From Chitinophaga pinensis (GTDB lineage Bacteria; Bacteroidota; Bacteroidia; Chitinophagales; Chitinophagaceae), in contig CAMBDE010000013.1 in assembly GCA_945865295.1 (NCBI GenBank), positions 1-39,241 on the forward strand: a stretch of 39,241 nt of DNA, read 5' to 3'. This document shows positions 25,186 to 33,148 of the stretch, piece by piece. Numbering within the stretch: position 1 is the first letter of the stretch; the number at the start of each line of letters is the position of its first letter. The notes under the pieces are model-generated. The model saw only the letters and a program-made list of their open reading frames with translations, was not told where the DNA came from and ran no database searches. A program made the position numbers and the translations under genes.

Positions 25186-25952
25186 TAGTCTTTAGAATTC
25201 AACTTGCTCAATAATTTCAACATTTCTAAATACAACCAAACCAAGGTCACTAGTAAGCCAAATGCACCGTACCATTCCATATACTTTGGCGCGCCCATCT
25301 CTGCCGCTTTTTCGATTGCATCAAAATCTAATAATAAATTCAATGCAGCGATGCACACAATAAATAAGCTAATGCCAATACTCAATGGAGAACTATCAAA
25401 AGCAAAACCCATTTCAAAACCAAACATACCTGCAATCCATACAATCAAATAAAACAAACCAATTCCCATGGTTGCAGACATGATGATGGATCTTAATTTA
25501 TTGGTTACGGTAATGATTCTAAAATTATATAAAAAGAACATGGCTGCTGCGACGCCTAATGTTAAACCCACTGCATGTAAAATAATATTTGGATAACTAT
25601 TAGCAAACATGGCATTAAAAAACGCACTGATACCACCAATGAACAATCCTTCTAAAATACCATACGCTGGCGTGATGTAACCAGCCCATTGTGGTTTAAA
25701 CATCACCACCAATGCCAATACTAATCCTCCAATTGCACCAGCAATCATTAAAGTGGTTGCCGTGTTGGTATTGCCTTCTGCATAGACGTTCCAAACGTAC
25801 ATCGCTGAGGCCATCACCATCAATAATAAGAAACCAAATTTGTTCATGGTACCGCGGACGCTCATGACACCAACTTCATTTGCATTATCATGCAATGACT
25901 TGTCAAATATTTTTTCTGTTAAGGTTGGATTACCTGTTTTAAATGCTGACAT
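25185..25952 (-). CDS. Bax inhibitor-1/YccA family membrane protein
   Basis: The 255-aa product has a soluble N terminus (about 45 residues, MSAFKTGNPTLTEKIFD) and about seven transmembrane helices, with the family features GTMNKFGFLLL, AYGILEGLFIGGISAFF and LNLLLDFDAIEKAAEMGAPKYMEWYGAFGLLVTLVWLYLEMLKLL at the C terminus (conserved Asp residues in the D-F-D segment). Members include YccA and the calcium-leak protein BsYetJ; many are uncharacterised. It is divergent from korA across the longest gap in the window and its last base is shared with the E1 start. A -7-like TACTTTTA occurs on the minus strand upstream. Confidence 0.9.
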   Translation of the reverse strand: MSAFKTGNPTLTEKIFDKSLHDNANEVGVMSVRGTMNKFGFLLLMVMASAMYVWNVYAEGNTNTATTLMIAGAIGGLVLALVVMFKPQWAGYITPAYGILEGLFIGGISAFFNAMFANSYPNIILHAVGLTLGVAAAMFFLYNFRIITVTNKLRSIIMSATMGIGLFYLIVWIAGMFGFEMGFAFDSSPLSIGISLFIVCIAALNLLLDFDAIEKAAEMGAPKYMEWYGAFGLLVTLVWLYLEMLKLLSKLNSKD

Positions 25953-26190
25953 ATTTTTAAATTTTAGCTACTATAAAAGTACAAAATTGCAATGAGATAG
26001 CGTCTTTATTAAATGTTAATCCTTGATTTTTTAAAGCCTGGATATTGATCCAAGCTAACAAATTGGTATTGATTAGCAGATTTTTGTAAATACATTGATA
26101 CTGAAGGCGCAGGCTTAAACAAGAAATTAGAATAATCCTATAAAAAATGCGGTTTTAGAGACGATGCTTTGTAACTTTGTCATCCAATTG
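25953..26190. other. 238-bp intergenic region between divergent genes
   Basis: The longest non-coding gap. It holds an imperfect inverted repeat (AAGCCTG near 26033 and CAGGCTT near 26110), three ATTGAT motifs at 26044, 26068 and 26094 spaced 24 and 26 nt apart, and the korA promoter box. I see no RNA gene or small ORF that I can support. Confidence 0.5.
26172..26179 (+). promoter_or_regulatory. Bacteroidota -7 box for korA (TAACTTTG)
   Basis: Exact TAnnTTTG, ending 11 nt before the ATG at 26191. It lies inside the longer frame that begins at 26164, which argues against that upstream start. No clear -33 TTTG. Confidence 0.4.
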
Positions 26191-28041
26191 ATGCATATGC
26201 AAGAAGAAGTAGTTTTACAGGATGTCGTGATCAAATTTGCTGGTGACAGTGGTGATGGAATGCAGTTAACCGGCCAGCAATTTACCAATAATACCGCCTT
26301 ACTAGGAATCGATTTAGCGACTTTCCCAGATTTTCCTGCGGAGATCAGGGCCCCTATCGGTACCCTTCCGGGCGTGAGTGGATTTCAAATACATTTTAGT
26401 TCTAATCCAGTGTACACCCCAGGTGATACTTGTGATGTACTAGTGGCGATGAATGCTGCTGCATTAAAAGTGAATTTAAAAGGCTTGAAAAAAGGCGGAA
26501 AAATAATTGCAAACATTGAAGGGTTTGATGCAAAAAATTTAAGGCTCGCTGCTTATCCAGAAGGGATTAATCCTTTGGAGGATGGTAGCTTAGATGGTTA
26601 TGAATTAACCAAAGTGGACATTACAAAATTGACAAGAGAAGCTTTAAAGTCCAACACAGATTTAGGAACCAAAGAACGTGACCGTGCAAAGAATATGTTT
26701 GTACTTGGTTTAATTTATTGGTTATACAACAGAAACTTAGACAACACCATTGATTTTTTAGAAGAGAAATTTGGTAAGAAAGAAAATATTTTAAAGAGCA
26801 ATATCGATGTATTGAAAGCAGGGTATTACTATGGTGAGACTGCTGAATTATTCAATGCTAGGTATAAGGTGGAGAAATCAAAGATGGAACCAGGTACCTA
26901 CAGAAGTATCATGGGCAATCAAGCATTGTCAATGGGTTTAATTGCAGCATCTCAAAAAAGCGGATTGCCATTATTCCTTGGATCATATCCAATTACACCA
27001 GCCTCTGATATCTTACACGAATTGAGTAAGTACAAAAATTTTGGAATTAAAACTTTCCAGGCAGAAGATGAAATTGCAGGGATTACTGCTGCAATTGGTG
27101 CAAGCTATGGTGGATCGATTGGTTTAACCACCACTTCTGGACCAGGTATGGCTTTAAAGACCGAAGCAATTGGTTTGGCAACGATGTTAGAAATTCCTTT
27201 GTTGATTATCAATATACAAAGAGGTGGCCCATCTACTGGATTACCCACTAAAACTGAGCAAAGTGATTTGATGCAAGCTTATTATGGTCGCAACGGAGAA
27301 GCACCGATTCCTGTATTAGCTGCATCCACACCAAGCGACTGTTTCTTTATGGCTTTTGAAGCAGTGAAAATTGCTTTACAACATATGACGCCGGTGATTC
27401 TTTTAAGTGATGGGTATATTGCTAATGGCGCTGAGCCTTGGAAGTTCCCTGCTGCTGAGGACTTGCCTGCGATTGAAGTCAAATTCAAAAGAAGTTTAGA
27501 AGAAGGAGAAGAAAAATTCTTGCCTTATAAAAGAGATGAAAAATTAGCAAGACCATGGGCTGTTCCAGGTACTGCAGGATTAGAACATCGTATTGGAGGC
27601 ATTGAAAAGCAACATGAAACTGGTAACGTAAGCTATGACCCAGAGAACCATGAATTCATGGTGAAAATGAGACAGGCTAAAGTAGATAAAATAGCAGACT
27701 ACATTCCATTGCAAACAATAGACAGTGGAGCAGAAAAAGGAAAAGTGTTGGTACTTGGATGGGGTTCTACTTATGGTACCATCAAGAGTGCCGTATTGCA
27801 ATTACAAAGTCAAGGCAAGGCTGTAAGCCATGCCCACATTAAGTATATGCGCCCTTTCCCAAAAAACTTAGGTGCAATTTTAGCTGGCTTTGAAACTATA
27901 TTGATTCCAGAAATTAACAATGGTCAATTGATCAAAATTATCAGAGACCAATATTTGGTAGATGCAAAAGCCTATAATAAAATCATGGGGATCCCAATTA
28001 CAAAACTAGAATTGGTTACAGCGATTGAATCTTATTTGTAG
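26191..28041 (+). CDS. korA: 2-oxoglutarate (2-oxoacid):ferredoxin oxidoreductase, fused gamma-alpha subunit
   Basis: The 616-aa product fuses the gamma domain (about 1-190; DVVIKFAGDSGDGMQLTG, FPDFPAEIRAP) to the alpha domain (about 210-616), which carries the YPITPASDI motif (Tyr266) and GLTTTSGPGMALK and QRGGPSTGLPTKTEQ. With a beta subunit that holds TPP and an iron-sulfur cluster, it decarboxylates a 2-oxoacid to acyl-CoA and reduces ferredoxin. The beta subunit (korB) normally follows directly but is absent here: the next gene is nth on the opposite strand, overlapping 26 bp at the 3' ends. Start at 26191 is supported by the -7 box; ATG at 26197 is an alternative. The fold assignment is certain; the substrate (2-oxoglutarate) is by family habit. 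Confidence 0.9.
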   Translation: MHMQEEVVLQDVVIKFAGDSGDGMQLTGQQFTNNTALLGIDLATFPDFPAEIRAPIGTLPGVSGFQIHFSSNPVYTPGDTCDVLVAMNAAALKVNLKGLKKGGKIIANIEGFDAKNLRLAAYPEGINPLEDGSLDGYELTKVDITKLTREALKSNTDLGTKERDRAKNMFVLGLIYWLYNRNLDNTIDFLEEKFGKKENILKSNIDVLKAGYYYGETAELFNARYKVEKSKMEPGTYRSIMGNQALSMGLIAASQKSGLPLFLGSYPITPASDILHELSKYKNFGIKTFQAEDEIAGITAAIGASYGGSIGLTTTSGPGMALKTEAIGLATMLEIPLLIINIQRGGPSTGLPTKTEQSDLMQAYYGRNGEAPIPVLAASTPSDCFFMAFEAVKIALQHMTPVILLSDGYIANGAEPWKFPAAEDLPAIEVKFKRSLEEGEEKFLPYKRDEKLARPWAVPGTAGLEHRIGGIEKQHETGNVSYDPENHEFMVKMRQAKVDKIADYIPLQTIDSGAEKGKVLVLGWGSTYGTIKSAVLQLQSQGKAVSHAHIKYMRPFPKNLGAILAGFETILIPEINNGQLIKIIRDQYLVDAKAYNKIMGIPITKLELVTAIESYL

Positions 28042-28672
28042 CAGCATAGAATTTACAAAATTCAGTGATACCGCAGCTGGCACATTTTGGACTTCGAGCT
28101 AAACAAGTGTACCTGCCATGTAAGATGAGCCAATGGTGTGCTTTATGCACTAATTCAGAAGGGATATGCTTGATTAATCCTTTCTCTACAGCAAGTGGTG
28201 TATTGGCTGTCATAGGCACTAATCCAATTCTTCTACTCACTCTAAATACATGGGTATCGACTGCCATATTGGGTTGTTGATCAATCACACTAGTAATGAC
28301 ATTGGCTGTTTTTCGGCCCACACCAGGTAATTTTACTAAATCCTCAATCGTCATAGGCACTGCTCCATTGAATGAAGTCATCAATAATTGACTCATGCCA
28401 ATAAGATGCTTTGTTTTATTATTAGGATAAGAAATGCTTCGGACCAATGGAAATAAATCGTCAAAACTTGCTTTGGACATGGTTGCTGGATTCGGATATT
28501 TTTTAAAAATACCTGGTGTCGTTAAGTTCACACGCTTGTCGGTGCATTGCGCAGAAAGAATCACTGCCACCAATAATTGAAACGGATTTTCATACGTCAA
28601 TTCAGTTTCAGCTTCAGGCACATTGGCTAAAAAATAATCAATGACCCCCTGATAACGTGCTTGTTTTTTCAT
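28016..28672 (-). CDS. nth: Endonuclease III (base-excision DNA glycosylase/AP lyase)
   Basis: This enzyme removes oxidised pyrimidines and cuts abasic sites. The 218-aa product has the helix-hairpin-helix LPGVGRKTANVI with catalytic Lys121, the catalytic Asp139 in AVDTHVFRV, and the C-terminal four-cysteine iron-sulfur loop C-x6-C-x2-C-x5-C (CLARSPKCASCGITEFC). All functional residues are present and length matches E. coli Nth (211 aa). It is the last gene of the leftward run from the MHS permease, following the FtsB-like gene by 12 nt; its 3' end overlaps korA by 26 bp. Confidence 0.96.
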   Translation of the reverse strand: MKKQARYQGVIDYFLANVPEAETELTYENPFQLLVAVILSAQCTDKRVNLTTPGIFKKYPNPATMSKASFDDLFPLVRSISYPNNKTKHLIGMSQLLMTSFNGAVPMTIEDLVKLPGVGRKTANVITSVIDQQPNMAVDTHVFRVSRRIGLVPMTANTPLAVEKGLIKHIPSELVHKAHHWLILHGRYTCLARSPKCASCGITEFCKFYAATNKIQSL

Positions 28673-28684
28673 GCAAAGGGGTAC

Positions 28685-29008
28685 TTATTTTTTCTGCTCA
28701 GCACTTTTTGCAAAAGTATCCTCAAATAAATAGACTTCCTCGCCTTCTCTTCTTAAAAGGTAGCGCTCTCTTGCGTATTTTTCTACTGCGCCAGGATTAC
28801 TTTGTAAATTATTCAGCTGTTCTTGTGTAGTTGAAATTTCTTTCTCATAATACCCCTTCGCTTGTTCTAGTTCTTCTAGTTCAGCTGCTCGGTCTCTTTG
28901 AAGAAAAAAATTGCGTTGATCAAAAAAAAGCATCCATAATACAAAAGCCAAGCAAGCTATAAAATAGCGATTGGCTACAAATGGAATTAATTTTTTCAAT
29001 GCTTGCAT
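28685..29008 (-). CDS. FtsB/DivIC-like septum formation initiator
   Basis: The 107-aa product has a short cytoplasmic start, one transmembrane helix (about residues 14-30) and a periplasmic coiled coil (about 33-66, Glu/Gln/Leu-rich with RAAELEELEQAKGYY and LNNLQ), then the YARERYLLRREGEEVYLFED end that is typical of the septum formation initiator family. Such proteins act in the FtsQLB-type division complex. It lies 14 nt after eno, an arrangement also common in other bacteria (eno-ftsB), which supports the call. Sequence identity in this family is low, so I give no firm symbol. Confidence 0.88.
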   Translation of the reverse strand: MQALKKLIPFVANRYFIACLAFVLWMLFFDQRNFFLQRDRAAELEELEQAKGYYEKEISTTQEQLNNLQSNPGAVEKYARERYLLRREGEEVYLFEDTFAKSAEQKK

Positions 29009-29022
29009 AGTAAAAGATTGAA

Positions 29023-30366
<1,344 letters not shown>

Positions 30367-30370
30367 TTAC

Positions 30371-30390
30371 ACCCATTTTTTTTAATGGGT
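30371..30390 (-). other. Hairpin overlapping the stop codon of the ABC gene
   Basis: ACCCATT (30371-30377) and AATGGGT (30384-30390) form a perfect 7-bp stem with a 6-base A loop on the minus strand; the TAA stop sits at the edge of the loop. No U-run follows, so it is not a classic terminator; it might attenuate or process the mRNA before eno. Confidence 0.45.
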
Positions 30391-31080
30391 AAGTAATTTG
30401 AATATTTCTTCTAAACTTGCTGTTTGAGTCAGTGATTCAATGGATTGATCAGCCACTAACTTACCCTGATGTAAAACTAACACCCTATCTGTAATGGCGG
30501 ACACTTCTTGTAAAATATGGGATGAAAATAAAATCATGGCATTTTTACTGAGTGATTGAATCAAACCTCTAATTTCAATCAACTGATTTGGATCCAAACC
30601 AGCAGTGGGTTCATCCAGTAAAATCAATTCAGGCTGGTGTAAAATTGCAGCAGCAATGCCTACTCTTTGCTTAAACCCTTTGGATAAGAACCCAATTTTT
30701 TTATGCTGCATGGATTGTAATCCTGTTTGCACAATCACTTCTTCTATTCTTTTAGATGGCGAGGGGATCGCATGTACACTCGCTAAGAAATTTAAATACT
30801 CAACAACATATAAATCTTCATACAAAGGATTGGACTCTGGTAAATAACCGATCTTTTTTTTATAAGCGACCTCGTCTTTTTGTACATCTAATCCCGACAA
30901 CTGAATGGAACCAGCATCTGGACTAAGGCAACCTGCAATCATTTTTAAAGTAGTGCTCTTCCCTGCACCATTTGGCCCAAGAAAGCCAACAATCTCTCCT
31001 GGCTGTATGGTAAAACTGAGCGAATCAACTGCTTGGAATTGATTAAATTTTTTGGATAGGGTCTGTACATTCAATGACAT
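30382..31080 (-). CDS. gldA: ABC transporter ATPase, GldA-like
   Basis: The 232-aa product is one nucleotide-binding domain: Walker A GPNGAGKST, Q-loop near GYLPESNPLY, signature LSKGFKQRVG (in place of LSGGQ), Walker B LILLDEPTAGLDPNQ and H-loop SSHILQEV. The LSKG.KQRVG signature and PESNPLYEDLYVVEYL are what I associate with GldA, the ATPase of the GldAFG transporter needed for gliding in some flavobacteria. Permeases GldF/GldG are not adjacent, so an ABC-2 type export role is possible and the gld assignment is tentative. Start at 31080 (ATG) is chosen; a TTG six bases upstream would extend it by two residues. It is 16 nt after the small membrane gene. Confidence 0.78.
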   Translation of the reverse strand: MSLNVQTLSKKFNQFQAVDSLSFTIQPGEIVGFLGPNGAGKSTTLKMIAGCLSPDAGSIQLSGLDVQKDEVAYKKKIGYLPESNPLYEDLYVVEYLNFLASVHAIPSPSKRIEEVIVQTGLQSMQHKKIGFLSKGFKQRVGIAAAILHQPELILLDEPTAGLDPNQLIEIRGLIQSLSKNAMILFSSHILQEVSAITDRVLVLHQGKLVADQSIESLTQTASLEEIFKLLTH

Positions 31081-31096
31081 ACTCAAAAGTAAAGCA

Positions 31097-31348
31097 TTAT
31101 TCTAAATCTTTAGAACTTGCAGGCAATTGATCATACTCCCCTTTAAAAGCATAGTAGCCAAAAATGAAGAAGCCAATGCAAATAGGCGTGAAAATGGTCA
31201 GAATAATGACCCATTGCAAACTCACATTGGATTTTGTTAAAGTAGTCGCAGCTGCAATTTTTTGAATGGCTTGAGATGCTAAGAACCATATAATTGCTGG
31301 TGCTAAAAACATCCAAACCAGCCCTAGTATTTTTTTAATTGTATTCAT
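31097..31348 (-). CDS. Small two-helix membrane protein paired with the MHS permease
   Basis: The 83-aa product has two transmembrane helices (about residues 8-30 and 45-67) with a Thr/Ser-containing loop between, and a charged C terminus (GYYAFKGEYDQLPASSKDLE). It follows the MHS permease by 13 nt. The C-terminal G-E-Y-D-Q-L resembles the GEFDRL of E. coli YjcH (DUF485), the small partner of the acetate permease ActP, and its neighbour across the divergent region is acs. It may fall in a Bacteroidota DUF (I recall DUF6814), but I could not check. Most likely an accessory subunit of the permease. Confidence 0.7.
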   Translation of the reverse strand: MNTIKKILGLVWMFLAPAIIWFLASQAIQKIAAATTLTKSNVSLQWVIILTIFTPICIGFFIFGYYAFKGEYDQLPASSKDLE

Positions 31349-31361
31349 GTTTGATTATTGA

Positions 31362-33062
31362 TTAGTCCATGACTTCTTTATCTACCCTATTTGTTAAATA
31401 AATAACCCCAATAAATAAACAAATAGAAGCTACCCCAATTGGATACCACAAGCCAGCAAGTGGATCTCCTGCAGGATTGTCTGCAGTTTTTGTAAACTCC
31501 ACAATCAAGGTACCCAAGAAAGGCACCAAGCCACCAAATACGCCATTACCAATATGATAAGGTAGCGACATGGATGTGTAACGAATTTTAGTGGGGAATA
31601 ATTCCACTAAGAAAGCTGCAATTGGACCATAGACCATCGTGACATAAAGGATCTGCACAAAAACCAACCAGATTAAATTCCAATAAGTGGCCTGATCCAA
31701 TGTTTTTTCAACCAATACATTTGGTTTTAGAGATATCGAAGCAATAGTGACTTTCGCTATTTTAGTTGCATCCAATACAGTCCCTTTTACAGGTTTTAGT
31801 TTGATTTTAATGGTGTCTAGTTTTGTGGCATCCACCTCATTGGCTTGGGTATATTGAATACTTCCAACACTGGCGTCATCCACCATATCCGTTAAATGTA
31901 TCGTGTCTGTTTTGGTATAACTAAATACAGCGCCATCTGTATACGCTGTATCAAATTTTTGTACTACATACAATTTTGTATAAATTTTTGAATCAACTGA
32001 AGCTATTTTTTCTGAAACAACAGTACCTGCTAAGTCAATTTTTTCAGTTCTATTTTGAGCATTGGTGGCATCTAAAAAGTATTGATAGATGGGCCTATAA
32101 GTGATTATGCCTGCGAGCATGCCGAACATCATGATCCACTTTCTTCCAATTCGATCACTCAAATAACCAAATACCACAAAGAAAGGCGTGGCAAATAAAA
32201 TAGCCCATAACATTAAATTTCTTGACTGTACAAATTCAACTTTACAAACAGTCTCAATAAAACTTTGTGCGTAAAATTGCCCAGTATACCAAATCACACC
32301 CTGCCCCATCACGGCACCAAACAAGGCTAATAAAACCATTTTAAAATTGGCTTTATGTCCAAAACTTTCTTTTAAGGGATTGGTAGATGTTTTGCCTTCT
32401 GATTTTAATTTAGTGAACATAGGGGATTCACTCATTTTCATTCTAATGACAATGGACACGCCTACTAAAACAATCGACATCCAAAATGGATACCTCCATC
32501 CTCCCCATTCTGCGCTAAATGCTTCCACACCTTGATTGGATCTAATCAATAAAATCACACCCAATGCCAAAAACAATCCTAAAGTAGCTGTGGTCTGAAT
32601 CCAACTAGTCCAAAAACCTCGTCTATTTGCAGGTGCATGTTCTGCAACATAAGTGGCTGCTCCTCCATATTCTCCACCCAATGCCAAACCTTGTATCAAT
32701 CTTAAAATCAATACTAAAATGGGCGCCGCCCAACCAATGGTTGCAAAGCCAGGTACTAAGCCAATTGCAAAAGTGGAACCACCCATCAACACCAAAGTCA
32801 GTAAAAAAGTATACTTACGTCCTATAATATCACCTAGTCTTCCAAACACCAATGCGCCAAATGGTCGTACAATAAATCCCGCTGCAAAAATGGCGAGTGT
32901 ACTTAATAGTGCCGAAGTGCCTGCATCTGAAGGGAAGAACTGTTTTGAAATAATGGTGGCCAGCATACCAAAAATGTAAAAATCATACCATTCAATCAGG
33001 GTGCCAACAGAAGACGCACCAATCACCAAACTGATTTTACTAGGCTTTATGTCCAAACTCAT
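31362..33062 (-). CDS. MHS-family (MFS) carboxylate/proton symporter with a large extracytoplasmic insertion
   Basis: The 566-aa product is a major-facilitator permease of the metabolite:H+ symporter group (relatives KgtP, ProP, ShiA). Family marks: GTLIEWYDFYIFG at TM1, RPFGALVFGRLGDIIGRKYT after TM2, RLIQGLALGGEYGGAATYVAEH, FGYLSDRIGRKWIMMFG, and ELFPTKIRYTSMSLPYHIGNGVFGG near TM11. It is about 130 residues longer than usual because of an insertion at about 328-457, between predicted TM9 and TM10, rich in Thr, Lys, Asp and beta-prone. It heads the leftward run and is divergent from acs (86-bp gap), suggesting uptake of acetate or a similar short carboxylate; that substrate is an inference. 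Confidence 0.85.
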   Translation of the reverse strand: MSLDIKPSKISLVIGASSVGTLIEWYDFYIFGMLATIISKQFFPSDAGTSALLSTLAIFAAGFIVRPFGALVFGRLGDIIGRKYTFLLTLVLMGGSTFAIGLVPGFATIGWAAPILVLILRLIQGLALGGEYGGAATYVAEHAPANRRGFWTSWIQTTATLGLFLALGVILLIRSNQGVEAFSAEWGGWRYPFWMSIVLVGVSIVIRMKMSESPMFTKLKSEGKTSTNPLKESFGHKANFKMVLLALFGAVMGQGVIWYTGQFYAQSFIETVCKVEFVQSRNLMLWAILFATPFFVVFGYLSDRIGRKWIMMFGMLAGIITYRPIYQYFLDATNAQNRTEKIDLAGTVVSEKIASVDSKIYTKLYVVQKFDTAYTDGAVFSYTKTDTIHLTDMVDDASVGSIQYTQANEVDATKLDTIKIKLKPVKGTVLDATKIAKVTIASISLKPNVLVEKTLDQATYWNLIWLVFVQILYVTMVYGPIAAFLVELFPTKIRYTSMSLPYHIGNGVFGGLVPFLGTLIVEFTKTADNPAGDPLAGLWYPIGVASICLFIGVIYLTNRVDKEVMD

Positions 33063-33116
33063 ATTTTATTTGTTTAATTGCTGCAATTCAAGTTAAATCA
33101 ATCAACTTAAAAAATG

Positions 33117-33144
33117 TAAATTTGGAACACTAATTTTAAATTTG
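33117..33144 (+). promoter_or_regulatory. Two exact TAAATTTG boxes before acs
   Basis: TAAATTTG at 33117-33124 and again at 33137-33144, both exact TAnnTTTG, 20 bp apart; the second ends 4 nt before the acs ATG. Which is used is unclear; TTTG elements at the normal -33 spacing are absent. The divergent MHS gene must share this region. Confidence 0.4.
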
Positions 33145-33148
33145 ACTT

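Noticed and set aside
26164..26190. Upstream ATG for korA
   Set aside because: The promoter-like TAACTTTG lies inside it and the added residues are absent from family N termini.
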